Positions 15,990 to 26,569 of a DNA stretch of 64,000 nucleotides are shown piece by piece. The stretch is from Aedoeadaptatus ivorii (GTDB lineage: Bacteria; Bacillota; Clostridia; Tissierellales; Peptoniphilaceae). How positions within the stretch are numbered: the stretch's first letter is position 1; every line of letters begins with the position of its first letter. Under the pieces are notes generated by a model, which was not told where the DNA came from, ran no database searches, and was given only the letters and a program-made list of their open reading frames with translations. The stretch is from positions 1,462,501 through 1,526,500 of the forward strand of contig NZ_LR134523.1 in NCBI RefSeq assembly GCF_900638585.1, read 5' to 3'. Both the position numbers and the translations under genes were made by a program.

Positions 15990-16997
15990 CTAGCGGTAGT
16001 AATAGCTTCCGTTTTCCAATTTGTCGCGAATGGCCGAGAAGATGCTGCCCAAGTCCTTGTCCTTGACAAAGAGCACTTCCAGATCGCGCTTTTTGACGCC
16101 GTCGCGAATCCGCGCCACATCCGAGGGGCGCACGGCATCGAGATATACCAGCACCAGATCCGCCCCGTCCATGTTGCGCTCTACGCTTCTCGGCTGGGTC
16201 AAATCCTCCACGTGGATCACATCTCCGCCCGCATCGAGCATGGCCTTTACGTGGCGGGAGATCTCTTCGCCGCCGCCGAATACGGTGATCTGCGCGTTTC
16301 GTATAAAGCCCGCGTCCTCTTGGTCCAAGGGCTCGTTGTTGTCGAATTCGGTGAGCACATTGTCACTGTCCAGATTATGTTTCCAAATTACCTTGCCGTT
16401 TAAGGGGTCCTTCTTCCAATAGGCGTAGTCGACGATATCCCCTTCGGACACATTCAAATTGCCGAGCAGATCGTGCTCGAGGTCGATCCGCATTTCGCCG
16501 TCTTCCCCTTCGCCCAAAATATACAGGCCCGGGTAGCCGTAGTCGTATTGCACTTGGGCGTAGCGGATGACGCGGCGCTCTGTATCGGCATCGCCGTCGA
16601 ATTTGCGTACGAGTTCGTAGTTGTAGATGGTCTTTGTACGGCCGTTAGAAAACAGCTTTCTCGCCACGGTGGCGCACACCTCGTCGCCTTCGCCGATATT
16701 TTGCAGGCGCAGGATCTTTTCGGGAATAAAGACCTTTCTTTCGCCCACGACGCCGCCGCCCAGCCGCAGGTGGACGCTGCCTTGGTAGGAATCACCCTCT
16801 TCGGATTCTTCTTTACGGGGTTCTTCCGTCTCCCAGGGGGAGGGGGCGAAACTTTCGTCGATTTCGTAGAGGAGCTCCAAGAGCTCGAAGTATTTTTCCC
16901 AGCGATTGCGGGATTCGTAGAGATTTTCCGCCTCCAGGGCGTCGATACAGGCTTTCATGTCTTTTTTAATTTCATTAACGATATATTTTTTATTCAT
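15990..16997 (-). CDS. DUF2325-like protein of unknown function
   Basis: A 335-residue cytoplasmic protein. The N-terminal helical, acidic part (to about 85) is followed by a beta-rich region. A C-terminal Rossmann-like segment starts around AQITVFGGGEEISRHVKAML (about residue 237), with PRSVERNMDGADLVLVYLDA after it, resembling DUF2325 domains. ATG has an AGGAGAT site. It is the first gene upstream of cysS on the same strand, 20 bases away, so co-transcription is likely. The biochemical role is unknown. Confidence 0.72.
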   Translation of the reverse strand: MNKKYIVNEIKKDMKACIDALEAENLYESRNRWEKYFELLELLYEIDESFAPSPWETEEPRKEESEEGDSYQGSVHLRLGGGVVGERKVFIPEKILRLQNIGEGDEVCATVARKLFSNGRTKTIYNYELVRKFDGDADTERRVIRYAQVQYDYGYPGLYILGEGEDGEMRIDLEHDLLGNLNVSEGDIVDYAYWKKDPLNGKVIWKHNLDSDNVLTEFDNNEPLDQEDAGFIRNAQITVFGGGEEISRHVKAMLDAGGDVIHVEDLTQPRSVERNMDGADLVLVYLDAVRPSDVARIRDGVKKRDLEVLFVKDKDLGSIFSAIRDKLENGSYYYR

Positions 16998-17086
16998 AGT
17001 ATCTCCTATTCTTTTCGCCTATCTTTGTTCATTCTATCACTTTTTACCCCTTTCGACTACATGATAAGAGCCTGCATTCTCTGTAT

Positions 17087-17114
17087 AAAAAAAGAGCGGA
17101 TCGCTCCGCTCTTT
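17087..17114 (-). terminator. terminator of groES-groEL
   Basis: Ten-base arms AAAGAGCGGA and TCCGCTCTTT around four bases, with seven T following on the minus strand, just after the groEL stop. Confidence 0.88.
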
Positions 17115-17126
17115 GTCTTTCTTGTT

Positions 17127-18806
<1,680 letters not shown>

Positions 18807-19088
18807 TTAGCTTAAAGAAGCCAACAGATCCTGATATTTAATGACGATGACGCTTTCGCCGTCGATTTCTACTTCGTTGCCGGCGTATTTGCTGTAAATG
18901 ACCTTATCGCCTTCCTTCAAATCGCAGTGGATTTCTTCGGAATTTTTCAGCTCTTCGCTGACGGCGATAACGGTGGCCACATTGGATTCTTCCTTTGCGG
19001 AATCCGGCAATACGATGCCGCCGGCGGTCACGTTTTCTTTTTCTATTTTTTGAATGACGACGCGCTCGCCTAAGGGTTTAATGTTCAT
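18807..19088 (-). CDS. groES: co-chaperonin GroES (Hsp10)
   Basis: A 93-residue lid subunit for GroEL. MNIKPLGERVVIQKIE, the mobile loop region ENVTAGGIVLPDSAKEES and the C-terminal VIKYQDLLA are standard. GGAGG precedes the ATG. First gene of the groES-groEL operon, controlled by the promoter at 19148-19175 and the CIRCE operator at 19110-19136. Confidence 0.98.
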   Translation of the reverse strand: MNIKPLGERVVIQKIEKENVTAGGIVLPDSAKEESNVATVIAVSEELKNSEEIHCDLKEGDKVIYSKYAGNEVEIDGESVIVIKYQDLLASLS

Positions 19089-19109
19089 ACAGACCTCCTG
19101 AAAATCTTA

Positions 19110-19136
19110 TTAGCACTTGCAGTCATGGAGTGCTAG
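19110..19136 (-). promoter_or_regulatory. CIRCE operator (HrcA binding site)
   Basis: TTAGCACTT and GAGTGCTAG are separated by exactly nine bases. This differs from the CIRCE consensus TTAGCACTC-N9-GAGTGCTAA at one base in each arm. It lies between the groES promoter and start codon, the usual place for HrcA repression. hrcA itself is not in the window. Confidence 0.93.
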
Positions 19137-19147
19137 CCTTCTCCTAT

Positions 19148-19175
19148 ATAATACCACATTTTTGTTGCTTGTAAA
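19148..19175 (-). promoter_or_regulatory. promoter of groES-groEL
   Basis: On the minus strand TTTACA (19170-19175) and TATTAT (19148-19153) are 16 bases apart, directly upstream of the CIRCE repeat. Confidence 0.7.
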
Positions 19176-19277
19176 CCGCTCCTCGGGCAAAAAAATTTGT
19201 CCCGCTAGAAAGCGCCACCTGTGGCGGATCGCGGGCCGATGGATACAACTATGTATGTGTTTTGCCGCCTTCCATGC

Positions 19278-19306
19278 TTTATTGTTCCCCTTTCCTCCTA
19301 TATACT
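19278..19306 (+). promoter_or_regulatory. possible promoter of nrdD-nrdG
   Basis: TTTATT and TATACT are 17 bases apart. The non-coding stretch 19176-19438 also contains a short hairpin (CGCCAC/GTGGCG, 19213-19226) and two weak palindromes, near 19245-19260 and 19297-19310. Their spacing does not fit an NrdR box pair. I see nothing else there until the GGAAAGGAAG ribosome site of nrdD. Confidence 0.35.
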
Positions 19307-19438
19307 AGGGGTACTTGTCCCCTCCCCGGGACGAGTTCTGTTTACACCGTCCGCGGCCCTCAACACCCGCGGGCATTCCGGATATAGTGATCGGAACGCA
19401 ATCTGCCTCTGAATCATACCGGAAAGGAAGTTTTATAG

Positions 19439-21598
19439 ATGCGCAATCTGACCATCGTAAAACGAGACGGTCGCATCACCGGATTCGACCGCGAAAAAAT
19501 CGTCGTCGCCATCGAAAAGGCCATGCACTCCCCCACGGGGTACTTTGTGCCGGGCCAGGGCGAGGACATTGCAAGAGAAATCGAAGACGAGATTCTGGAC
19601 GGAAATTTGGAATCCACCGTCTATCAGGTGGAACGACGGGTCTTCGAAAAGCTAATCGAAAAATCCAATATCACCACGGCAAAAGCGTACGAGAGCTACC
19701 GCTCGGTACAGTCCTTTAAGCGCGAAACCAACTCTACGGACCGCTCGATCATCGGGCTGTTGACCTATTCCGAAAAGGACATTATGGACGAAAACTCCAA
19801 CAAAAACGCCGTGGTGGTCTCCACCCAACGGGATCTGATCGCAGGCGAGGTGTCCAAGGACATCACCCGGCGTAGGATCCTGCCCGCGGACATCGTCACC
19901 GCCCACGATTCCGGGGCCATTCACGTCCACGATATGGACTATTTTATTCAGCCCATGTTCAACTGCTGTCTGATCAATCTGCGGGATATGCTGAAAAACG
20001 GCACCGTCGTGAACGGCAAAATGATCGAATCCCCCAAGAGCTTTCAGACCGCCTGTACCATCACCACCCAAATCATCGCCCAGGTGGCATCGGGCCAATT
20101 CGGCGGCCAGTCCATCAACGGAATCGACCGCATCCTCGCGCCCTATGTGCGCCGTTCTTTCGAGAAGTATTTGCGCGCGGCGATCGAGGAACAGACCGAG
20201 ATCTACGGCATGGACGCGCCGGATGTCGAAAAGGCGGAGGCGGTGGCGTGGCGCCGCACCAAGCGCGAGATCAAAAGCGGGGTACAGACCATTCAGTACC
20301 AGATCAACACGCTGATGACCACCAACGGCCAGGCGCCCTTTGTGACCTTGTTTATGTACTGTAAGCCCGAGGACGAATACGCCTACGAGGCCGCTTTGAT
20401 TACCGAAGAGATCCTGCGCCAGCGGATCGAGGGCATCAAAAACAAGGACGGGGTACACGTCACCCCCGCCTTCCCCAAGCTGATCTATGTCTTGGACGAA
20501 CACAATATGTACGAAGACAGCCCCTACTACTACCTTACCCGCCTGGCGGCGGAGTGTACGGCAAAGCGCATGTATCCGGACTATATTTCCGCCAAAAAGA
20601 TGCAGGAAATCTACGAAGGCAATGTGTTTTCGCCCATGGGCTGCCGCTCGTTCCTCTCTCCCTGGAAGAACGCAGACGGCGAATACGTCTTCGACGGTCG
20701 CTTCAATATGGGCGTGGTCAGTTTGAATCTGGCACAGATCGGCATTCTCGCCGCAGGGGATGAAGACGCGTATTTTCGGATTCTCGAAAAGCGCTTAGAC
20801 ATCGCGAAAAAGGCGCTTATGCACCGCTACGACCTCTTAAAGGACGTCACCAGCGACGTATCGCCCATCCACTGGCAAGACGGCGCCATCGCCCGCCTCG
20901 CCCCCGGCGAAAAGATCACCCATCTGTTAGAGGGCGGCTACTCCACGCTCTCTTTGGGCTATATCGGCCTATACGAGGCGTCGAAATGCGTCACCCATAA
21001 GAGCCACACCACCCCCGAGGGCCGTGCCTTTGCGATGAAGGTCATGCACACCCTTCGCGATGCGGTGGACGGCTGGAAGGAAGAGACCGGACTGGGCTTT
21101 GCCCTCTACGGCACGCCGGCGGAGTCGCTGACCCACCGCTTCTGTTCCATCGACCGGGCGACCTACGGCGAGATCGAAGATATTACCGACAAGGGATTTT
21201 ATACCAACAGCTATCACGTAGACGTGCGCGAAGAGATCGACGTGTTCTCGAAATTCGTCTTCGAAAGCGAGTTCCAAAAGATCTCCACCGGCGGCTGCAT
21301 CAGCTACGCGGAGATCCCCAATATGGCGAACAATATCGAGGCGATCCTCACCATGATGCGCTACATTTACGATCACATTTCCTATGCGGAGTTTAACACC
21401 AAGTCGGACTACTGCCACAAATGCGGCTTCGACGGCGAGATCCTCGTCAACGAAGCCGGCGACTGGTACTGTCCCCAGTGCCACAACGACGACCGCAACG
21501 CCCTTACGGTGATTCGCCGCACCTGCGGCTATTTGGGCGAAAACTTCTGGAACGAAGGACGCACCAAGGAAATCGACGCCCGCGTCCTCCACATTTAG
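19439..21598 (+). CDS. nrdD: anaerobic ribonucleoside-triphosphate reductase (class III)
   Basis: A 719-residue glycyl-radical enzyme that makes dNTPs without oxygen. Residues 1-95 are an ATP-cone (IVKRDGRITGFDREKIVVAI), the allosteric site. A zinc site near the end has CHKCGF and CPQCHND. The radical Gly is at about residue 697 in RRTCGYLGENF. Length is normal. The product needs NrdG, encoded four bases downstream, for radical formation. Its presence indicates growth under strict anaerobiosis. Confidence 0.97.
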   Translation: MRNLTIVKRDGRITGFDREKIVVAIEKAMHSPTGYFVPGQGEDIAREIEDEILDGNLESTVYQVERRVFEKLIEKSNITTAKAYESYRSVQSFKRETNSTDRSIIGLLTYSEKDIMDENSNKNAVVVSTQRDLIAGEVSKDITRRRILPADIVTAHDSGAIHVHDMDYFIQPMFNCCLINLRDMLKNGTVVNGKMIESPKSFQTACTITTQIIAQVASGQFGGQSINGIDRILAPYVRRSFEKYLRAAIEEQTEIYGMDAPDVEKAEAVAWRRTKREIKSGVQTIQYQINTLMTTNGQAPFVTLFMYCKPEDEYAYEAALITEEILRQRIEGIKNKDGVHVTPAFPKLIYVLDEHNMYEDSPYYYLTRLAAECTAKRMYPDYISAKKMQEIYEGNVFSPMGCRSFLSPWKNADGEYVFDGRFNMGVVSLNLAQIGILAAGDEDAYFRILEKRLDIAKKALMHRYDLLKDVTSDVSPIHWQDGAIARLAPGEKITHLLEGGYSTLSLGYIGLYEASKCVTHKSHTTPEGRAFAMKVMHTLRDAVDGWKEETGLGFALYGTPAESLTHRFCSIDRATYGEIEDITDKGFYTNSYHVDVREEIDVFSKFVFESEFQKISTGGCISYAEIPNMANNIEAILTMMRYIYDHISYAEFNTKSDYCHKCGFDGEILVNEAGDWYCPQCHNDDRNALTVIRRTCGYLGENFWNEGRTKEIDARVLHI

Positions 21599-21602
21599 CG
21601 CC

Positions 21603-22103
21603 ATGACCAAATTCGGACGCTGCGCGCAAATTCGGACGCTGGATGTGGCAAACGGCGAGGGCATTCGCGTGTCAGTCTTCGTGACCGGCTGCTCCCACGG
21701 CTGCAAGGGTTGCTTTAACGCCGCCTACCAAGATCCCGCCTATGGCGATCGGTGGACCGACGCACAAACAGAGGCGCTGATCGCGGCCCTCGCGCGGCCG
21801 CAGATCGCGGGGCTTACCCTCTTGGGGGGCGAGCCCATGGAAAATCTGTGGCTCGTCCCGGTGCTGGAGGCGGTGCGAGAACAAGTGGATACGAATATCT
21901 GGATCTACTCGGGCTATACCTTTGAGGAGATCCTCCGGGATCCCGCCAAGCGCGCCCTGCTTGCTTTGACCGACGTGCTGGTGGACGGCCCCTTTGTGGA
22001 GGCCGAAAAGGACTTGCGCCTCGCCTTTCGGGGGAGCGCCAACCAAAGGATCCTGGATGTAAAAGAGAGTTTGAAGACAAAATCCCCCGTCTTCAGAGCC
22101 TAA
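21603..22103 (+). CDS. nrdG: anaerobic ribonucleotide reductase-activating protein
   Basis: A 166-residue radical-SAM enzyme that creates the glycyl radical of NrdD. The [4Fe-4S] motif CxxxCxxC is in TGCSHGCKGCFN (about residues 29-40) and the SAM-binding Gly-rich segment is LTLLGGEPMEN. ATG at 21603 follows the nrdD stop by four bases, with no strong ribosome site of its own, so coupled translation is likely. The first codons contain two copies of AAATTCGGACGCTG 19 bases apart, read in different frames, so the extreme N-terminus is unusual. Confidence 0.93.
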   Translation: MTKFGRCAQIRTLDVANGEGIRVSVFVTGCSHGCKGCFNAAYQDPAYGDRWTDAQTEALIAALARPQIAGLTLLGGEPMENLWLVPVLEAVREQVDTNIWIYSGYTFEEILRDPAKRALLALTDVLVDGPFVEAEKDLRLAFRGSANQRILDVKESLKTKSPVFRA

Positions 22104-22141
22104 AAGACGCCTCCCCGGCCATGCCGCGAGAGGCGTTTTTT
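22104..22141. terminator. bidirectional terminator between nrdG and the DUF554 gene
   Basis: GACGCCTC and GAGGCGTT-type arms with T-rich sequence on both sides separate two convergent transcription units. Confidence 0.8.
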
Positions 22142-22160
22142 GTCGCAAAATTTATGGTTT

Positions 22161-22859
22161 TTAGAAAAACCCCATCATCCAGCGGATCAAAATGGGCAAG
22201 AAAAACGAAGGCAACATATTGGCGATGCGCACGTCTTTGATCTCCGAAAGGCCCAAGCCGATGGCAAAGATCATAATGCCGCCGACCGCTGTGAGATCGG
22301 CCATCAGCGCCTCGCCGATCAAGGGCGCAAGCGTCGTCGCCATCAGCGTGATCGCGCCTTGATAGATAAAGACGGGAATCGCCGAAAGGGCGACGCCGAA
22401 GCCCATGGTGGAGGCAAAGACCACCGAGGTGAGCCCGTCGAGGGCGGCCTTTACCAAAAGCACCTCGTTGTCGCCGTTCATACCCGCCTGCAGGCTTCCC
22501 ACGATCGCCATCGAGCCGACGCAAAAGAGGATGCTCGCCTGTACCCCGGCAGACACCGGCCCCATAGCGCCTTTGTCGGTTTCGCTTCTTCGAAACTTGG
22601 CGTCTACGGTCTCGCCGAAGCGGCGAAAGGCGGCGTCGATGTCTAAGGCGGTGCCGATCGCCGTGCCCACGGCCATCGAGACGATCACGATCAAAAATTC
22701 GTCCGCCCCCATTCCCATCTGGGCGCCCATCACCATCACGCAGAGGGCGAGGGCGATCATAATCTGTTTTTGTACCCGCTCGGGGATGCGATTTCCGATC
22801 AATGTGCCGAGGCCCGCGCACAATACGATGGCGACGGCGTTTGCAATGACTCCGATCAC
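22161..22859 (-). CDS. DUF554 family membrane protein
   Basis: A 232-residue integral membrane protein with about seven hydrophobic spans and the family features IANAVAIVLCAGLGTLIG, GTAIGTALDID and GLSEIKDVRIANMLP. DUF554 proteins (YdfK-like) are putative transporters of unknown substrate. The start is GTG at 22859. It overlaps the stop of the glycosylase gene in a GTGA four-base junction, with AAGGAAG upstream, so it is coupled to it. The long N-terminal reading before this GTG is shadow of the upstream gene. Confidence 0.85.
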   Translation of the reverse strand: MIGVIANAVAIVLCAGLGTLIGNRIPERVQKQIMIALALCVMVMGAQMGMGADEFLIVIVSMAVGTAIGTALDIDAAFRRFGETVDAKFRRSETDKGAMGPVSAGVQASILFCVGSMAIVGSLQAGMNGDNEVLLVKAALDGLTSVVFASTMGFGVALSAIPVFIYQGAITLMATTLAPLIGEALMADLTAVGGIMIFAIGLGLSEIKDVRIANMLPSFFLPILIRWMMGFF

Positions 22860-23701
22860 GGCTTCCTTCCTTTCTCTCTTTCCGACACAAATAACAACTG
22901 CTGCACATAGCCCGCATAGGGGCCGAATCGCCGCACGCCGTAGCGGCACATCGCCTCGCGGGAAGGAAATTCCCCGAAGCGCGCCATCGCCTTGGCGATC
23001 CAGGTATCCACGGGAAAGGCGTCGAGCTTGCCGTAGCCGAAGAGCAAAATACAATCGGCGACCTTGGGTCCCACGCCCGAAAGCGTCTTCAAATACGCCT
23101 TCGCCTCGGCATAGGACAGGTCGTACGGGGCGTTTATATCGAATGCGCCCGATGCGACCTTCTCGGCCGTCTCGACGAGATAGCGGTCGCGGTAGCCCGC
23201 CCCCAGCGCCCGCAGATGCGCCGGATCCAGGGCCGCCGTCGCTGCGGGAGAGGGCAGGGCGAATGCCGCCCTCCCTTCGTATTCCGCCAGTTGCTCGCCA
23301 TAGGTCTCGGCCAGGGCGAGGACGGTGTTTTGAATCCGCCCGAAGTGGTTGTTCGCCGAGAGGATAAAGGCGACGATCGCCTCCCAGGGATCTTGCCGCA
23401 GAATTCGAAGGGATAGGTAGGCGCGAAGATCACGGAGATCCTCCGCTTCTAAAATATGCCGGCGGATCGGGCCGTAATTTCGCCCGGCGTCGACAAAGCG
23501 GCGAAAGCGGTCCCGATCTCCCACCAGACCCTCTTTCGTGAGGAAAAAGGCGTCCGCGCCGTTTGCCATGGCGACGACGCCATTTTCTTCTTTCCAATGG
23601 AAGTACTGCCCGCTGTTTAGCAGACTCTGTAAGGCTTTGTTCACGTCGATCCGCTCGTTTCTAAGTAAATCGGTATAAAAATAAGGGCGTGGTCGTACCA
23701 C
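22856..23701 (-). CDS. ogg: 8-oxoguanine DNA glycosylase (HhH-GPD, OGG type)
   Basis: A 281-residue base-excision repair enzyme that removes 8-oxoguanine and nicks the strand. The helix-hairpin-helix and catalytic region read LSGVGPKVADCILLFGYGKL and PVDTWIAKAMARF, with catalytic Lys and Asp in place. An OGG-type N-terminal domain precedes it. GTG at 23701 has AGGGG upstream and lies 9 bases after the rex stop. Placement behind Rex suggests expression tied to redox state. Confidence 0.9.
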   Translation of the reverse strand: MVRPRPYFYTDLLRNERIDVNKALQSLLNSGQYFHWKEENGVVAMANGADAFFLTKEGLVGDRDRFRRFVDAGRNYGPIRRHILEAEDLRDLRAYLSLRILRQDPWEAIVAFILSANNHFGRIQNTVLALAETYGEQLAEYEGRAAFALPSPAATAALDPAHLRALGAGYRDRYLVETAEKVASGAFDINAPYDLSYAEAKAYLKTLSGVGPKVADCILLFGYGKLDAFPVDTWIAKAMARFGEFPSREAMCRYGVRRFGPYAGYVQQLLFVSEREKGRKP

Positions 23702-23710
23702 CCGCCCCTG

Positions 23711-24355
23711 TTATCGATCCTGTTCCGTCAGATAATAGCTCAATGTCAAAAGGCTGTCCGTCAGACGAATGTTCTCGACGATCACATCTTCCGGCGCCTC
23801 CAGATCCTCCGGCGCGAAGTTCCAGATGCCGCGAATCCCCGCCGCCACCAGGCGATCGGCGACGGCCTGTGCCCCGATCTTCGGCAAGGTCAAGATGGCG
23901 ACGCTGACTTCGGGATGTTTCTTCAAAAACTCCTCGAGCCGCGCGACGGATTTTACCTTGTGCTCGCCGATATAGGTGCCGACCACGCGCTCGTCGCGGT
24001 CGAACATGGCGACGATCTCGAATCCGCTCTCCAAAAATCCGCGGTAGTTGCTGATGACGCTCCCCAAACGCCCCGACCCGATAATTACGGTCTTATAGAC
24101 AGTCGAGATGCCCAATATATTTTCCAGTTCGGATTTGAGTACGGTTACCTTATAGCCGTAGCCCTGTTGCCCGAATCCCCCGAAGTTGTTCAGGTCCTGG
24201 CGAATCTGCGAGGCGGTAAAGCCGGTTAAGTCGCTCAGTTCCTGCGAAGAGATGCGGTCTTCTCCTTTTTCGTGGAGTTCGCTTAAATATCTATGGTATT
24301 TCGGCAACCGACGGATGACGGTTTCCGATACTTTATTCTTTGTATTTTCTGCCAC
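23711..24355 (-). CDS. rex: redox-sensing transcriptional repressor Rex
   Basis: A 214-residue NADH/NAD sensor that represses fermentation genes. The winged-helix N-terminus has SSQELSDLTGFTASQIRQDL. The Rossmann domain has VIIGSGRLGSVISNY (GxGxxG), followed by AMFDRDERVVGTYIG. GTG at 24355 is preferred because AAAGG lies eight bases before it; a GTG three codons earlier has no room for a ribosome site. It heads a rex-ogg-DUF554 operon and is divergent from ydiF. Confidence 0.95.
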   Translation of the reverse strand: MAENTKNKVSETVIRRLPKYHRYLSELHEKGEDRISSQELSDLTGFTASQIRQDLNNFGGFGQQGYGYKVTVLKSELENILGISTVYKTVIIGSGRLGSVISNYRGFLESGFEIVAMFDRDERVVGTYIGEHKVKSVARLEEFLKKHPEVSVAILTLPKIGAQAVADRLVAAGIRGIWNFAPEDLEAPEDVIVENIRLTDSLLTLSYYLTEQDR

Positions 24356-24410
24356 TTCTATCACCTTTCAACGTACTGTCGGAGGCATGAACCTAATTCC
24401 CTCTCATTAT

Positions 24411-24439
24411 AGTATACAGAAGTCCATCTCGTTTGAAAA
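24411..24439 (-). promoter_or_regulatory. promoter of rex operon
   Basis: On the minus strand TTTTCA (24434-24439), a 17-base spacer and TATACT (24411-24416) precede rex. A TATAAT overlaps slightly downstream and is an alternative -10. Confidence 0.5.
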
Positions 24440-24465
24440 GACTTTCACATATAAATCACAGGCGC

Positions 24466-24494
24466 TTTTTCTGCCGCCCGTTTTCTGCTATGAT
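24466..24494 (+). promoter_or_regulatory. promoter of the ABC-F gene
   Basis: TATGAT at 24489-24494 is preceded by TGC, an extended -10 motif; the -35 region is only T-rich. It lies 25 bases before the ATG at 24519. Confidence 0.4.
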
Positions 24495-24518
24495 ACCTGT
24501 AGATTAGGGAGGAATACA

Positions 24519-26417
24519 ATGGCAATCGTATCGGCGCGCAATTTGACAAAGACCTTTTACATAGAGCCCATTTTCGAGGGCATCGGCTTTCGAATCGAAG
24601 AGGGCGAAAAGATCGGACTGATCGGCAACAACGGCAGCGGAAAGACGACCTTGATGGAGATTTTGGCGGGCACACTGAGCCCCGACGAAGGGGAACTCGC
24701 TTTCGCCAAGGACCTGCACATCGGCTATCTGTCGCAGCACGTCGCCGTCACCCCCGGAGCGAGCATATACGAGGAGTGTATGGCGTCGTTTCGCGCGGTG
24801 ATCGAGATCGAACACGAAATGCGCCGCATGGAAGAGGAGATGGCGCATTTGGAAGGAGACGCGCTCGAGTCGCTGATCCACCGCTACCAAAATGCGCGCG
24901 ATCTCTACGAAGAGAGCGGCGGCTACGCCCGCGAAAGCGCCGTATTGGGAGCGCTGCGGGGGCTGGGCTTTTCGGAAGCGGAAATGCAGATGGACGCCTC
25001 TACCCTATCCGGCGGCCAAAAATCCCGCCTCGCCCTCGCCAAGCTGCTCTTGCACCGTCCCGATCTCCTGTTGCTGGACGAGCCCACCAACCACCTGGAT
25101 ATGGAGTCGATCGCCTGGCTCGAAAAATTCCTGAAGGCCTTTGGCGGCGCCGTGGTGGTCATCAGCCACGACCGCTACTTTCTCGACAATGTGGCGGATC
25201 ACATCTTGTTTTTACACGACAAGCGCCTCGACGGCTATCGGGGGAATTACACCAACTTTGTGCGCCGCCGTCGCGAAGAAGTGGCGCGGCAAAAACACGC
25301 CTATGAAATGCAGCAGCGGGAAATCAAGCGCCAGGAAGAAATCATAAAGCGCTACAGTTCCTGGAACCGGGAGAGGAGCGTAAAGGCCGCCCGCAGCCGG
25401 CAAAAACAGTTGGATAAGGTAGAGCGGCTCGAAGACGTCACCGCAAGCCGCACCATGACCCTCGCCTTCGAACCCGAAAAAGAGAGCGGAAAAGACGTCC
25501 TCCTCCTGGAAGAGGCGGGAAAGGCATTCGGCGAAAAGACGCTATTCTCGCACGTGTCCTTTCCCGTCTATAAGGGCGAGCGCGTGGGGCTGATCGGCCC
25601 CAACGGAATCGGAAAGAGTACGCTCTTTAAGATGATCCTCAAAGAGACCGACACCACCGAAGGCACCGTGCACCTCGGCAAGGGCGTCGAGATCGCCTAT
25701 TTCGACCAGGAGATGGCGACCTTGGACGATGCCAAGACGGTGGCCGAGGAGCTCTGGGATCGCTATCCGAAGCTCGACCGGTTTCAGATCCGCTCGTATT
25801 TGGCGCGCTTTCTCTTTACCGGCGACGACTTGGAAAAACAGGTGGGGGACCTTTCCGGCGGGGAAAAGGGACGGCTTTCGCTGTTGATCGTCATGCTGAG
25901 CGGCGCGAATTTTCTCTTGCTGGACGAGCCCACCAACCACCTGGATATCGACAGCAAGGAAGCGCTGGAAGATGCCCTCAAGGACTACACGGGCACGGTG
26001 CTTACCATCAGCCACGACCGCTATTTCTTAAACAGCGTCACCGACAAGACCGTCTGCCTGCTAAAAGACGGGGTCTTTCTCGTCGAGGGCAATTACGATT
26101 ACTTCCTCGAAAAGTGGGAGGCCGCCCACGAAGAACCGGAAGAGGAGGAGGCGGTCTCCAAGACGCAGATCGCCAAGGAAAAGAAAAAAAACCGCGCGCG
26201 CCAAAAAAACGAGCGCAAGCGCCGGGCGGCGGTGCGCAAGCTGGAGGAGGAAATCGCAACCCTCGAGGCGGATCTGCAAGCGCTGGATGCGGCGCTCGCA
26301 GAACCCGAAACCTATGCGGATCACGAGCGCGCCCTTTCCCTTGCCGCCGATCGCGAGCGACTGCAAGAGGCGCTCGATCAAAAATACGAAGAATGGATGG
26401 AATCTTCCGAAGCGTAG
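24519..26417 (+). CDS. ydiF: ABC-F family ATPase, YdiF-like
   Basis: A 632-residue soluble protein with two ABC domains and no membrane span, a ribosome-acting ABC-F factor. Domain 1 has GLIGNNGSGKTTLMEIL, STLSGGQKSRLALAKLLL and LLLDEPTNHLDMESI. A charged linker follows (residues about 245-300). Domain 2 has GLIGPNGIGKSTLFKMI, DLSGGEKGRLS and LLLDEPTNHLDIDSK. The C-terminal 100 residues form a Lys/Arg/Glu-rich coiled coil. GGGAGGA precedes the ATG at 24519. Together with rex and convergent tsaD this matches the Bacillus gcp-ydiF-rex neighbourhood. Confidence 0.93.
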   Translation: MAIVSARNLTKTFYIEPIFEGIGFRIEEGEKIGLIGNNGSGKTTLMEILAGTLSPDEGELAFAKDLHIGYLSQHVAVTPGASIYEECMASFRAVIEIEHEMRRMEEEMAHLEGDALESLIHRYQNARDLYEESGGYARESAVLGALRGLGFSEAEMQMDASTLSGGQKSRLALAKLLLHRPDLLLLDEPTNHLDMESIAWLEKFLKAFGGAVVVISHDRYFLDNVADHILFLHDKRLDGYRGNYTNFVRRRREEVARQKHAYEMQQREIKRQEEIIKRYSSWNRERSVKAARSRQKQLDKVERLEDVTASRTMTLAFEPEKESGKDVLLLEEAGKAFGEKTLFSHVSFPVYKGERVGLIGPNGIGKSTLFKMILKETDTTEGTVHLGKGVEIAYFDQEMATLDDAKTVAEELWDRYPKLDRFQIRSYLARFLFTGDDLEKQVGDLSGGEKGRLSLLIVMLSGANFLLLDEPTNHLDIDSKEALEDALKDYTGTVLTISHDRYFLNSVTDKTVCLLKDGVFLVEGNYDYFLEKWEAAHEEPEEEEAVSKTQIAKEKKKNRARQKNERKRRAAVRKLEEEIATLEADLQALDAALAEPETYADHERALSLAADRERLQEALDQKYEEWMESSEA

Positions 26418-26435
26418 TGCGCTTCGGATTTTTTT
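26406..26435 (+). terminator. terminator of ydiF overlapping its stop codon
   Basis: Nine-base arms TCCGAAGCG and CGCTTCGGA enclose TAGTG and run into seven T. The UAG stop codon lies inside the loop, so the last three sense codons are part of the stem. Confidence 0.88.
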
Positions 26436-26569
26436 GTGCGCCGTTTACACGCCCTTAAATCGGGCTTTGTAAGGGAAAAGGCCTTCCAAATTTCTAAGTT
26501 GCACTTTTTTCCCTTATCTTCCCCATTCTCAATGCTCTTTGCCATTTCCGCGGACGGCGAGAAATTCCG

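Noticed and set aside
19245..19310. Possible NrdR box pair upstream of nrdD
   Set aside because: The two palindromes (near 19245-19260 and 19297-19310) are poor matches and about 52 bases apart, not the usual 31-32.
24186..24518. N-terminal extension of the ABC-F protein
   Set aside because: It crosses the rex start and promoter region; the domain begins at the ATG at 24519 with a clear GGGAGGA site.
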